From Mobiluncus sp034180645 (GTDB lineage: Bacteria > Actinomycetota > Actinomycetes > Actinomycetales > Actinomycetaceae): 63,914 nucleotides of DNA. Where the stretch lies: NCBI RefSeq assembly GCF_034180645.1, contig NZ_JAXFNY010000020.1, positions 1 through 63,914 of the forward strand, read 5' to 3'. A program made the translations under genes and the position numbers. Shown piece after piece: positions 8,159 through 17,071 of this stretch; within the stretch, counting starts at the first letter, position 1, and every line of letters begins with the position of its first letter. The notes below the pieces were generated by a model. That model worked only from the letters and a program-made list of their open reading frames with translations. It did no database searches and was not told the origin of the DNA.

Positions 8159-9814
8159 TTAGTCTGATGCAAAGCTACCGCCTAGCATCAGTACGATACC
8201 TTTTGCCTACATAAACTGGGATAAGAAAGAAAACAAAACACCTCAGGTAGGACCACCCGAATCACCGTGTTGTACAGTTTCCCCCTTCAATTCTTATGGC
8301 ACCTGAGAATGATACGTAGGGATTACTGAAATAGTACGTCGCGTTTTTACTCACCACATAGTTGCCACATTGCACGCCACTGGAGGATCCCGTATAACAA
8401 ATCCGTTGTCCAACAGGAGGATCATAAACACCCACTACAGGATAGTTTCTTCCACTCCGCGAAGTGATACTCGACGAGTAGCTTCGCCCGTACTGATAAA
8501 ATGCGCATCGACAGTGGGATACCCAAATGTGTGGGAAACCCGGCCGAGTCTGCGTGTACTGTCATGGCGCTTTGAAGTCCATACTGATTCGCCACCAGAA
8601 AAGCAATGCCCCGCAGTAAAAAGACCAGGTGTTCCAGCAGAATTACGCGCGGGGATACCGTTAGTGCAACGCGAGTTTGAGGGATTATAAATTGTTGTGC
8701 CTCCATTGAAAGGAGCTGTAGCACCTTCCTTAAAATAAGCCGGAGAGACCTCACCGTCCTCTAAAATTAACGGTAGAGGGGTTTGTGGCAGCTGCCCCAG
8801 ATTAATTTTTGAGACATCTGTTGTAATAAGGAACGCATCATTCCAAACATCATACTCAGAAGCAGCAGAGATATTATTCTCCTCGACATATTCCCAAATT
8901 ATTTTGTTTGTGTGGCTTATTTGGTCAAAAGAATACTTAGAAATTCGCATCTCAATAGATTCAGGTGGTACAGAACCCTTTTGAATATGAAATCCAGATT
9001 CGCTCAATGCTTCAATACTCTGTTTTGCCTCCAACAACTTAGAATCAGCAGGAATAACCGCCATAGTTCGCCCTGAATTAACGTCATATTGCACTGCATA
9101 TATTTCATCGGTAGGTACATCCTTGTAATAGTTGTATACCTGTGACGCAGGAGCACTCCATCGATTCTGTGGTAGTGAGTATGAATCAGAGGCATCTGAA
9201 TCCCTCAAAGTCCCAGCTGGTTCCACTTCGCAATCTACCAAAGTGATTGGAACTGAAGTTTCAACTAATTCCTTATCCAAGGCTCGCAAATCAGCATAAA
9301 CCTTGATTCTGTCAGTTAGAGGAGCATATTCCCATGCGGAATCAGTGGGAAAATGCATTAACCATGATTCAACAGACGCTAAGGATTGCTCAATCTGGGC
9401 TGAAGTGTAACGCGATACCCGCAACTCCGTCTGAACTTCCCGAAGTGGAACGTTGCGCGGATGAATCCCCGTTCTCTCAAAATTTTCCGAGGCATTCCGC
9501 GCTGACAGCAGTGGAGAATCCCTAGTTATGGAAGCAATTGTGTGCCCCAGTTCCACGTCATATACGACTTGAAATATTCCGGGCTTGGGGTCAGATGCCG
9601 AAGCGGAATCGCTATAGATTTCCCCGTCAGCTACAGAAATCCTCAAGTCCCCGTCAACTTTGAACCCCAATACGCTCTGCGTGAAAGATGATCCTGGAAG
9701 GGAATCGTCGATACCAGGTTCCAGTTCTTTTGAAAAAGCCTGCGAGCTTACTCCCAAGACACCAAGAGCCAATGAAGTTACCACCACTACCGGCACTAAA
9801 AACACCCGTTTCAT
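8159..9814 (-). pseudogene. Secreted streptogrisin-like serine protease, frameshifted
   Basis: The first frame starts at ATG 9814, after a strong AAAGGAGG site. It encodes a signal peptide (MKRVFLVPVVVVTSLALG), a long pro-region of about 350 residues and the start of a chymotrypsin-fold catalytic domain with the histidine motif TAGHC and a likely catalytic aspartate in VDAHF, then stops at 8435. Homology resumes in a second frame (GQRICYTGSSSGVQCGNYV, about 8320-8400). It shifts again to a third frame, where the serine motif GDSGGP is at 8249-8266, followed by in-frame TGA (8243-8245) and TAG codons before a final stop at 8159. All three catalytic elements are recognisable but spread over three frames, so no active enzyme can be made. 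The region is AT-richer than its neighbours, which fits transfer or relaxed selection. Confidence 0.85.
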
Positions 9815-10154
9815 AACACCCTCCTTTAAATTTGACACCAACACCGCTTCTATGATATAGAAATATTCCGGATTGTTCAAGGCTTCGACGTACCTTATGT
9901 ATTTTGAGCGCGAAAATAGATTGTTGGTATGAATGATGGAGTTGTTTCTATGGGTGCTCGTGTTGAGGTTAGGGAAAACCGGGGTTCAATCTGGGATAAC
10001 ACGAACGACCGATTTCGGACACGGTTTCCCGGATTCTGGGTTCGGCTGGAATTTAGTACCGCAGGTTGAGGGCTTTTGAGAATGGTTCGCGCTTAAATTT
10101 CGCGTTGAAAACGGTCGTTCGTGCAAGACCCACCCGCAGCGCTCGGAATGAAAG
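9815..10154. other. Intergenic region with a 12-bp inverted repeat pair
   Basis: No credible gene is seen in these 340 bases. The sequence CACGAACGACCG (10000-10011) is repeated in inverted orientation as CGGTCGTTCGTG (10112-10123), enclosing about 100 bases. This could be a remnant of a small mobile element or a large hairpin. The leftmost part should hold the promoter of the broken protease gene. Confidence 0.6.
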
Positions 10155-10937
10155 TCACTGCGGCCTGTCAATCACCCCGCCGAAACGGCGGTCCCGGTGC
10201 TGGTAGGCCAATAAATCCCGCCACAGGGCCGCCCGCCCGTACTCAGGCCACGGCTCGGGGGCGAAAACGAGCTCCGCATAAGCCGCCTGCCACGGCAAAA
10301 AGTTCGAGGTGCGCTGCTCTCCGGAAGTGCGAATGAGCAGGTCAACATCCGGCACATCCGGCAGATACAGTTCCCGAGCGAAAGCGGCCTCGGTGATGCG
10401 CTCGGGTTTTAGCGTTCCCACCGCGACTCGCTGGGCCAGTTTCCGAGCCGCGTCCGCGAGTTCCGCTCGCCCCCCGTAATTGAGGCACATAATTAGCTGG
10501 GTGCCGGTGTTGCCCTTGGTCAAGGCCTCTGCCGCCCGCAGTTCGGTGAGAACCGATTTCCACAAGCGGCCTTCCCGCCCACTCCACCGCACCCGGACTC
10601 CCCAGGCGTTCAGTTCATCGCGTCGATTCCGCAGCACCCGGCGCGAATATCCCATCAGGAACTTCACTTCTGCCGGGCTGCGTTTCCAGTTTTCGGTAGA
10701 GAACGCATACACACTCAAGAATTTCACCCCGGCCTCGATAGCTCCCGCAATGGTGTCCATCAGGGCATACTCCCCTGCCTCGTGACCGGCGGTACGGTTC
10801 AAACCCCGCGCGTTCGCCCAGCGCCCATTCCCATCCATGATGATTGCCACGTGCGCAGCAGCCGCGCACGCCAATCCCGCCGGTAACTCAGGATTCTCCC
10901 GCGGCGGGGTGATACGACGAACCCAGAATTTATCCAC
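10155..10937 (-). CDS. uppS: Isoprenyl (undecaprenyl/polyprenyl) diphosphate synthase
   Basis: A cis-prenyltransferase of about 260 residues that extends isoprenyl diphosphate chains to make the lipid carrier for cell-wall synthesis. The catalytic motif HVAIIMDGNGRWA includes the essential aspartate (D34 from the chosen start). Further conserved blocks are STENWKR, LNYGGR, DLLIRTSGEQR and NFLPWQ. The start is placed at GTG 10937, nine bases after the recO stop, because the upstream part of the frame lies inside recO and is not conserved. It is probably co-transcribed with recO. The product chain length cannot be told from sequence. Confidence 0.9.
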   Translation of the reverse strand: MDKFWVRRITPPRENPELPAGLACAAAAHVAIIMDGNGRWANARGLNRTAGHEAGEYALMDTIAGAIEAGVKFLSVYAFSTENWKRSPAEVKFLMGYSRRVLRNRRDELNAWGVRVRWSGREGRLWKSVLTELRAAEALTKGNTGTQLIMCLNYGGRAELADAARKLAQRVAVGTLKPERITEAAFARELYLPDVPDVDLLIRTSGEQRTSNFLPWQAAYAELVFAPEPWPEYGRAALWRDLLAYQHRDRRFGGVIDRPQ

Positions 10938-10945
10938 GCACTGAC

Positions 10946-11680
10946 CTAGGCTAGTTCCAGCAAGGACAAGGATTTTAGACGGCGCTCCACGTGCCACTGC
11001 ACGAAAGCCGAGACTAAGGCATGGGCGTCAGCCCGAGCCATCCATCCGCTGTCTTGGGCAGTTCGCCAATCCCCGACAGCCAAAGCCGCCAACAGACGCA
11101 TCGTCTCAGAATCAACCGGGCGCGCCCCGATAGGCTTGCAGTTTACACACATCGCCCCACCGCCGCTGGGATTAAAGTAAACGTGCGGCCCCCTGGCCCC
11201 GCAAGACGCACAATCCCAACAGCTTGCCGCCCAGCCCGCCAACGACATGAGACGCAACAGGTAGGAATCCAGAATCAAAGACGGCTCGTGGCGCCCCGTC
11301 GCCAAAGCGTGTAAAGCCCCGACGGTCAGGTGATAGTACCTCTCATTAGTCCAAGAGTCCTCGGTGAGACGTTCCAAGGTTTCTACCATCAGGTTGGCGG
11401 CGGTGTAGCGGGAATAATCGTTAGCGAGGCTGCGGCCGTAAGGAGCCAGGATTTCCACTTGTTCGATATGGTGCAGGCCGGACTTGCCCCAGCGAATCTG
11501 AATGTCGACCGCTCCAAAAGGCTCCAGTCGCGCTCCCAGGCGCGACATGGTCTTACGTACTCCCCGCCCCACGCAGCGCAAAAGCCCGTGGTTTTCGGTC
11601 AGCAGGGTCACGATGCGGTCAGCCTCCCCCAGGTCTTGGGTGCGCAGAATAACGGCCGCATCTCGAAAAGTTCTCATCAA
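10946..11680 (-). CDS. recO: DNA repair protein RecO
   Basis: A 244-residue RecO, which anneals single-stranded DNA and helps RecR load RecA during recombinational repair. The N-terminal OB-fold begins DAAVILRTQDLGEADRIVTL, a classic RecO start. The helical domain contains a zinc knuckle with C157, C160, C178 and C181. The gene precedes uppS, an order common in actinobacteria. Confidence 0.92.
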   Translation of the reverse strand: MMRTFRDAAVILRTQDLGEADRIVTLLTENHGLLRCVGRGVRKTMSRLGARLEPFGAVDIQIRWGKSGLHHIEQVEILAPYGRSLANDYSRYTAANLMVETLERLTEDSWTNERYYHLTVGALHALATGRHEPSLILDSYLLRLMSLAGWAASCWDCASCGARGPHVYFNPSGGGAMCVNCKPIGARPVDSETMRLLAALAVGDWRTAQDSGWMARADAHALVSAFVQWHVERRLKSLSLLELA

Positions 11681-11801
11681 GAATCATTATCACATGGGCA
11701 AGCGGAAGAATCCCGTTCCCACTCTTTAGTAACCCGATTCCCCTGGCCCATTGCGTCCTCCGAGTCTGGTTCCGCTCCACCATTCCTTCGTCGAGGACAG
11801 A

Positions 11802-11999
11802 TTAGAGCCTGTCATTGTTGTCCTTACGGAAGAACGGTAATCGTGAATCGTTCCGAGGGTCTTTTTTCGGAAGGTCACGAACCAGTGAATAAATCAACAG
11901 GATTGCGAAAGCAACTACTAAAGTCCCTCCTCGAAAAAACAGGACATAGAAAGCATCAACAGACAACGCCAGATAAAAGACGATTTGCCATTTATGCAT
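11802..11999 (-). CDS. Small hydrophobic hypothetical protein
   Basis: A 65-residue reading frame. It begins MHKWQIVFYLALSVDAF and has two close hydrophobic stretches (about 5-20 and 25-42), then a highly charged tail (KKDPRNDSR, FRKDNNDR). This pattern fits a small membrane protein with a cytoplasmic tail. ATG 11999 is preceded by GGGGGTG at seven bases. No family is recognised. It stands alone between recO and the lactate permease gene in a 406-bp interval that otherwise shows no gene. Confidence 0.45.
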   Translation of the reverse strand: MHKWQIVFYLALSVDAFYVLFFRGGTLVVAFAILLIYSLVRDLPKKDPRNDSRLPFFRKDNNDRL

Positions 12000-12086
12000 C
12001 TGTACACCCCCGGTTTTGCGAATCCTTTGCGGTAAATGCTAGCGGTACTGGATTCTAGAATTGGCAGTAATGCGAAAGCTAGCGGG

Positions 12087-13724
12087 CTAGCCCAGGAAAA
12101 TCATACCCCAGACGAAACAGATAAAGACGGCGAATAACAGCAGGTAGAAAGACCAGCCGAGCACTTCGTGGAGCAGATCAGTCTCTTTCTCGGGTTCGCC
12201 CATCGCGGCGGCGGCTATCGCCAAGGACTGGGGGGCGATGAGCTTGCCGATGACCCCGCCTGCGGTGTTAGCCGCCACTGCGAAAGCACCAGGCAGGCCA
12301 ATCTGTAAGGCTGTCGTCTCTTGGAGAGAGGCAAACAGGGCGTTTGCCGAGGTCGTGGAGCCGGAAATCGCCGTGCCGAGGTAGCCAATCATGGGGGAAA
12401 GCAACAGGAAGAACGTCCCGGTTCCCGCCAGCAGGGTCCCGATGGTCAAAACCATGCCGGAAATGTTCATCAAGTAAGCCAGCGCCATCACTTCCAGGAT
12501 AGTGGCCGCTGAATACCGCATGGAATAAATCGCTGACCACAGTTTGGCACCGATTTGTTTAAACCCAAGCGGGTACTTCCCGCCTTCCGTAACCAGGGTA
12601 AACACCAACCCGGTCACCAGCGCCGCCATCGCAATCAACACTCCCGGTTGGGACAGTATCGGAATGGTGATGTTGCCGATGTTTCCCGCTACGCTCGGAT
12701 TGTCCGGGCTGGCCACCCGACCTGCCAAAGCGGGCCAGGCAACGTGCAAATCCGTCGCGGTCAAAACCTTGGCGACCTGGGGCACCATCCGCCCCACAGA
12801 AAGAATCACGATGACCAAGCCATAGGGCATCACAGCCAACGCAACCCGCCCCACGCGCAGGTCAGTGGGCTTTTCCGTGACAAACTCGGAAGGAACCGGG
12901 GGACGATAAACCATCACCATCAACGCCACTACCAGGAATGTCACTATGGGCGGCAATACCCCACCCAACTCAAAGGACACGAAACGCAAGGTCAGAAACT
13001 GTCCGATACCTTCCACCAGGCCCATCACGAAAGCCAGGGGGAACATGTGGCGGAAGTGGTCCTTATCAATCAACAAGCTCAGCGCGAACGGCATCACGAA
13101 AGCAATCGCCGGTTCGGTACAGGACACATAATACGTGATGTCAGCAGCGTTTTGAATGGGGTCATGCCCGCTCAGAAGGGCCGCCGCGGTCGTTATCGGT
13201 ACCCCGAACGCCGCGTAGGCCACCGGGGAAGTATTCGCCACCAGAGCAATCACGGCCGCTTTCATCGGTTTGAATCCCAGCCCCAGCAGCAGCGCTGTCA
13301 CCACCGCCACGGGAACCCCGAAACCGGATAAGCCCTCTAGCAGACCCCCGAAACACAGCGCAATCAGCATGGCCTGGATACGCAAATCCCCTTGACCGAC
13401 AGCGGAAAAAACTTTGCGCAAATCAGTTTCCCGCCCGGTCGCTTCCATCAGACGGTGCAGCCACACGGCCGCAATCACGATAATCACGATGGGCATCAAG
13501 CCGTTTTCCGCCCCGAGCAGGGCGGCCGCGATAGCCATGTCGACCGGCATCCGGAATCCCGCTATCGCCACGAGCAATCCAACCCCTAGGGCAATAGCTC
13601 CCGCCCAGTGAGAACGCATCCGCACGGCTCCGACCAGCACAAAGAACACCGCTACCGGGAGCAGAGCCACTAGGGCACTGAGCCACAACAGCCCTCCGAC
13701 CGCGGTGACATTGGGCACGAACAT
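12087..13724 (-). CDS. L-lactate permease (LctP family)
   Basis: A 545-residue polytopic inner-membrane transporter, with about 13 hydrophobic segments from residue 9 to the C terminus. The family blocks FGGLLEGLSGFGVPVAVVTA, VANTSPVAYAAFGVPI and SPMIGYLGTAISGSTTSANA are present. LctP proteins move L-lactate (often D-lactate and glycolate) with protons. Length agrees with the family. The gene is monocistronic, with leuA next on the same strand. It would allow lactate uptake or release in a fermentative organism (inference). Confidence 0.9.
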   Translation of the reverse strand: MFVPNVTAVGGLLWLSALVALLPVAVFFVLVGAVRMRSHWAGAIALGVGLLVAIAGFRMPVDMAIAAALLGAENGLMPIVIIVIAAVWLHRLMEATGRETDLRKVFSAVGQGDLRIQAMLIALCFGGLLEGLSGFGVPVAVVTALLLGLGFKPMKAAVIALVANTSPVAYAAFGVPITTAAALLSGHDPIQNAADITYYVSCTEPAIAFVMPFALSLLIDKDHFRHMFPLAFVMGLVEGIGQFLTLRFVSFELGGVLPPIVTFLVVALMVMVYRPPVPSEFVTEKPTDLRVGRVALAVMPYGLVIVILSVGRMVPQVAKVLTATDLHVAWPALAGRVASPDNPSVAGNIGNITIPILSQPGVLIAMAALVTGLVFTLVTEGGKYPLGFKQIGAKLWSAIYSMRYSAATILEVMALAYLMNISGMVLTIGTLLAGTGTFFLLLSPMIGYLGTAISGSTTSANALFASLQETTALQIGLPGAFAVAANTAGGVIGKLIAPQSLAIAAAAMGEPEKETDLLHEVLGWSFYLLLFAVFICFVWGMIFLG

Positions 13725-13849
13725 GATTTACTCCTTTGTCCTGGTTTACCTTACCAATCGCCACCCGATACCCTGAACTTGCGGGTTGGTCTCCCGAACG
13801 CGAACCTACCAGGTCAGAGCTTTCCCGGTAAACCCTCGCGATTCAATCT

Positions 13850-15652
13850 TCAGGGAAACGGAACGGAGCTATCCGTGACTTGGGATTGGCGCTGTGCCCG
13901 GTTAATCGCTGAGATTACGGCCTTATAAGCGGCACGAATGGTCGAAGAATCAATTCCGACCCCCCACAGCACCTCGCCGTCCACTACAGCCTCAACATAA
14001 GCCGCGGCGGTGGCGTCACGCCCGGCACTCAACGCGTGCTCCACGTAATCCAGAATCCGCACTTCCATGCCCATTTGTTCAAAGGCGTGGACGAAAGCGT
14101 CAATCGGACCGTTGCCGAACGATTCCAGCTGGAGCTTCGCGCCCCGGTCATTCAGAGCGATGGAAACTTCCGTGTCCCCACCCGAGGGCGAGGGAACGGA
14201 AGAAACGTGCGCCCCATCGAGAAAGAAACGCCCCCAGTGACGCGAGTCAATCCCCGCTTGGGACGCCGGCAAGTATTCATCGGCAAAAATCTGCCACAGG
14301 TCGTTCGCCTCGAGTTCACCGCCGAAACGGTCGGTCGTGCGCTGCACGATTTTCGAGAACTCGATTTGCAGGCGGCGCGGCAGGTCGAGGTGATGCTTTT
14401 CCTTCATCAAGTAAGCGATACCGCCCTTGCCGGATTGCGAGTTTACCCGGACGATAGCTTCGTAGTTGCGGCCCACATCGTGAGGGTCAATAGGCAGGTA
14501 GGGCAGTTCCCAGATGACTTGGTTTTCGTCTCCGCCGGCATCCCGGACTTTCTGTTCGCGCGCGGCAAAACCTTTCTTAATGGCGTCCTGATGGGAGCCG
14601 GAGAAAGACGTATAGACCAGATCCCCCACGTATGGCAGCCGCGGCGGGGTGGACATACGGGTACAGCCCTCGACAATCTCGCGGACTTCATCGAGGTTGG
14701 ACAGGTTCAGTTGCGGGTCGATGCCTTGGCTAAAGAGGTTCATCGCCAAGGTGACTAGGTCAACGTTGCCGGTTCGTTCGCCCTGACCCAGCAAGCACCC
14801 TTCAACCCGGTCGGCGCCGGCCATCTGGGCTAGTTCGGCGGTCGCGATGCCGGTGCCGCGGTCGTTGTGGTTGTGGGCCGAAATGCAGACGTGTTCACGG
14901 TGTGAGATGTGGCGGCAGAAGTACTCGATTTGGTCAGCGTAAACGTTGGGCGTGCAGCGTTCTACGGTGGTAGGCAGGTTCAAGATGATTTCTCGCTCGC
15001 TATCGGGCTGCCAGACTTCCATGACCGCTTCGCAAACTTCCAGGGCAAAGTCGATTTCGGTGTCTACGAAAATCTCCGGGGAGTATTCGTAGCCAAAGAT
15101 TGTGTCGTCCCTCAGAATCTTTTCGGCTCCGGCGATGACTTCACGAGTGCCGGACACCGCCATCTCGATGGTTTGCGCTTTATCGTTGTGAAACACGACT
15201 TGGCGAAAGACCGGGGCGGTCGCATTGTAGAGGTGTACGGTAGCGCGATGGTATCCCTTAATGGCTTGCAGGGTTCGTTCCAAAAGTTCCGGGCGGGATT
15301 GCGAGAGTACTGAGCAGGTCACGTCCTCGGGAATGGCGTCATCCTCGACCAGGGAACGCACGAAGTCAAAGTCGGTTTGGGAAGCGGCCGGGAAACCGAT
15401 TTCGATTTCTTTGAATCCCAGGCGCACCAGGAGGTCAAACATTTCGCGCTTGCGCGCGGAGTCCATCGGTTCGATGAGGGCTTGGTTGCCGTCCCGCAGG
15501 TCGGTAGACAACCAGCGCGGCGCCTTCGTAATCCGGTTATTAGGCCAGGTTCGTTCGGGAAGTGAGATGGGGTTCGTCTCTAGGAACGGGCGGTATTTGC
15601 CGTAAGGCATTCCTGAGGTTTGCTGACGATTGGTGAATCCAGAGGTACGCAT
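13850..15652 (-). CDS. leuA: 2-isopropylmalate synthase
   Basis: This 600-residue enzyme condenses acetyl-CoA with 2-ketoisovalerate, the first step of leucine synthesis. The metal-binding motif DLRDGNQ is at 51-57 and the HNHNDRGTG loop near 245. The C-terminal third is the LeuA allosteric domain where leucine binds. The length is typical of the longer actinobacterial form. ATG 15652 is chosen because AAAGGA lies eight bases upstream. A leucine-rich leader peptide and a nested hairpin precede it (15661-15776), so expression is probably also controlled by leucine supply. Confidence 0.95.
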   Translation of the reverse strand: MRTSGFTNRQQTSGMPYGKYRPFLETNPISLPERTWPNNRITKAPRWLSTDLRDGNQALIEPMDSARKREMFDLLVRLGFKEIEIGFPAASQTDFDFVRSLVEDDAIPEDVTCSVLSQSRPELLERTLQAIKGYHRATVHLYNATAPVFRQVVFHNDKAQTIEMAVSGTREVIAGAEKILRDDTIFGYEYSPEIFVDTEIDFALEVCEAVMEVWQPDSEREIILNLPTTVERCTPNVYADQIEYFCRHISHREHVCISAHNHNDRGTGIATAELAQMAGADRVEGCLLGQGERTGNVDLVTLAMNLFSQGIDPQLNLSNLDEVREIVEGCTRMSTPPRLPYVGDLVYTSFSGSHQDAIKKGFAAREQKVRDAGGDENQVIWELPYLPIDPHDVGRNYEAIVRVNSQSGKGGIAYLMKEKHHLDLPRRLQIEFSKIVQRTTDRFGGELEANDLWQIFADEYLPASQAGIDSRHWGRFFLDGAHVSSVPSPSGGDTEVSIALNDRGAKLQLESFGNGPIDAFVHAFEQMGMEVRILDYVEHALSAGRDATAAAYVEAVVDGEVLWGVGIDSSTIRAAYKAVISAINRAQRQSQVTDSSVPFP

Positions 15653-15660
15653 GGTGAAAA

Positions 15661-15761
15661 TCCTTTACTGCTGTTGCTTTAATCTTAGTTGCCAGGCAAG
15701 CGAGAACTCCGCGCAGGGGGGCCTGGCTGATTCAGAGCCCTACGCGGATAGGCAACAGCAG
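15661..15761 (-). promoter_or_regulatory. Candidate leucine-responsive leader RNA of leuA
   Basis: Bases 15752-15761 (which contain the leader leucine codons CTG CTG TTG) are exactly complementary to 15668-15677, which end one base from the leuA ribosome binding site (15661-15666). Between them is a second 7-bp stem, 15691-15697 with 15721-15727. Pairing of the codon run with the segment beside the Shine-Dalgarno would hide the leuA start; a ribosome stalled on the leucine codons would free it. That is an inference from structure, in line with known leader-peptide control of leuA in actinobacteria. Confidence 0.7.
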
Positions 15762-15776
15762 CATGGTTTGCGACAT
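15732..15776 (-). CDS. Leucine leader peptide upstream of leuA
   Basis: A 14-codon frame, MSQTMLLLPIRVGL, with three consecutive leucine codons plus a fourth at the end. It lies 79 bases upstream of leuA. No Shine-Dalgarno is seen. Instead a -10-like hexamer TATTAT sits six bases before the ATG, placing the likely transcription start at the ATG itself, that is, a leaderless start. The codon run is one arm of the leuA control structure. It is too short to have another role. Confidence 0.72.
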   Translation of the reverse strand: MSQTMLLLPIRVGL

Positions 15777-15782
15777 AGCCCC

Positions 15783-15788
15783 ATAATA
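15783..15788 (-). promoter_or_regulatory. -10 element of the leuA leader promoter
   Basis: The hexamer TATTAT on the minus strand is followed by six bases (GGGGCT) and the leader-peptide ATG, which suggests a leaderless transcript. No clear -35 hexamer stands at the standard spacing. Confidence 0.5.
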
Positions 15789-15831
15789 CCACGGGTTTCA
15801 CTTTACGAAATTGCTGTCTCAATATGAGAAA

Positions 15832-16971
15832 TTAGCGCAGTTCACGCAGGAAGTTGTGGTCCAGATACCATCGCAGAGGTTTATCCAAAACCACTATCGC
15901 GCCGCCACCCGGATTACTCGAAGTCTTTGCGGTGAGACCCTCCAAAACCGCCAGTGGTAGGGGTGCCATGACCTCAAAGACTCGGTAGGGTTTCTCATTG
16001 TTCAGGCGAATCCCCCGCTGCGCCAAAGGTGTTCCCATAGCAAACAAGAACTGGGCTTTATCATCGTCAAAGCAGTCCAGCATGTCGCCGGGACGCAGTT
16101 CGTTGGAGCCGGGTTTCCCGCCGCGGGAAATCGTGCGAGCGTCGATTCCAATGGCGGTGCGGTGACCGCGCTCGGCTGCGTTTGTCGTCAGTTCACCAGT
16201 TTCCGGTTTTTCTCGCACCAACCGGGAGACTAGGGACACCGCCGCTTCCAGATCAGGCAAAACTTCGTAGGCAGCGAACTCGGCACCGCGCTGTGAACCA
16301 ACCACATATCCTTCATCACCCCAGGGAGCGACCACCCACGGGCCTTCGGGAGACAGCGGCAGTTGGGGATCGCGAGGGTCGAACCCCCGTACCACATCAT
16401 CCTCAGTCAGGCCACGCTGAGCACATAGCTCGTCAAAATACGACTTGTAGCGAGCAGCTTCGTCCACCTCTGGTTCAGCATTTCCCGGCGGCTGTGGCAC
16501 ATCCCACGTCGCTTCGGGACGCCCGGAATGTTTACCGGCGCGTTTCTCCGCCCGCTCAGTCCACGCCAGACGAGCCAGCTGGGAGATTTCCTCGTTCGCG
16601 TCCTCACGAAGCTCCGCAATAACTTTCAACGGTGTCAATTCATTTGCCACCGCTGCCTTTTGCACCCGACTATCGCCGTCTTTGGCGAGTTTAGCGAGTA
16701 CATAAGCAGGAGTGCGTTCCTGCATCGCGACCAGGTAGCGAGCTCGCCACGGGGCAAAAAGCGCGATAGTTTCAAACACGGTGTCGGGCAAATTCTGTGC
16801 TTGCGCCACGTATTCAGCCAAATCCGGGCGTTTACGGATGATTTCCTCCCAGATAAAAGTCGGCGCCACGTCCGTCATCGCCCGCATAAAGTCCTCTTCG
16901 TTATCCGAAGTACACAGGCGAGCGAACTCCTGGACCGAACCAATCACGTTGATGCCCTCCTCTGGCTGCAT
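15832..16971 (-). CDS. TNT-domain protein with leucine-rich variant repeats
   Basis: A 379-residue protein without signal peptide. Residues of about 70-150 contain repeats of the type TPAYVLAKLAKDGDSRVQKA, typical of the leucine-rich variant (LRV) fold. The last 105 residues match the TNT domain of the Mycobacterium tuberculosis necrotizing toxin, an NAD+ glycohydrolase: an aspartate-rich segment, then GTPLAQRGI, YRVFEVMAPLPLAVLEG, NPGGG and a C-terminal FLREL. In active TNT a glutamine follows the GGG turn (GGGTQ); here the sequence is GGGAI, so activity may be lost or altered. No WXG100, secretion or immunity gene is adjacent. It could be an intracellular NAD-active protein or a toxin relic. 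Confidence 0.72.
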   Translation of the reverse strand: MQPEEGINVIGSVQEFARLCTSDNEEDFMRAMTDVAPTFIWEEIIRKRPDLAEYVAQAQNLPDTVFETIALFAPWRARYLVAMQERTPAYVLAKLAKDGDSRVQKAAVANELTPLKVIAELREDANEEISQLARLAWTERAEKRAGKHSGRPEATWDVPQPPGNAEPEVDEAARYKSYFDELCAQRGLTEDDVVRGFDPRDPQLPLSPEGPWVVAPWGDEGYVVGSQRGAEFAAYEVLPDLEAAVSLVSRLVREKPETGELTTNAAERGHRTAIGIDARTISRGGKPGSNELRPGDMLDCFDDDKAQFLFAMGTPLAQRGIRLNNEKPYRVFEVMAPLPLAVLEGLTAKTSSNPGGGAIVVLDKPLRWYLDHNFLRELR

Positions 16972-17071
16972 GGTGATTATAAATCAAGTTTAAGCCATAG
17001 GAGGGCACCAGCGTGAGGTTTCACCCCACTATTGAGTTGTTTCGCGGGTCGGTCAAGCCGCCCAACTGCGC

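Noticed and set aside
9986..10171. 61-codon minus-strand frame between uppS and the protease pseudogene
   Set aside because: No ribosome binding site or family resemblance; it spans the inverted repeats and overlaps the end of uppS.
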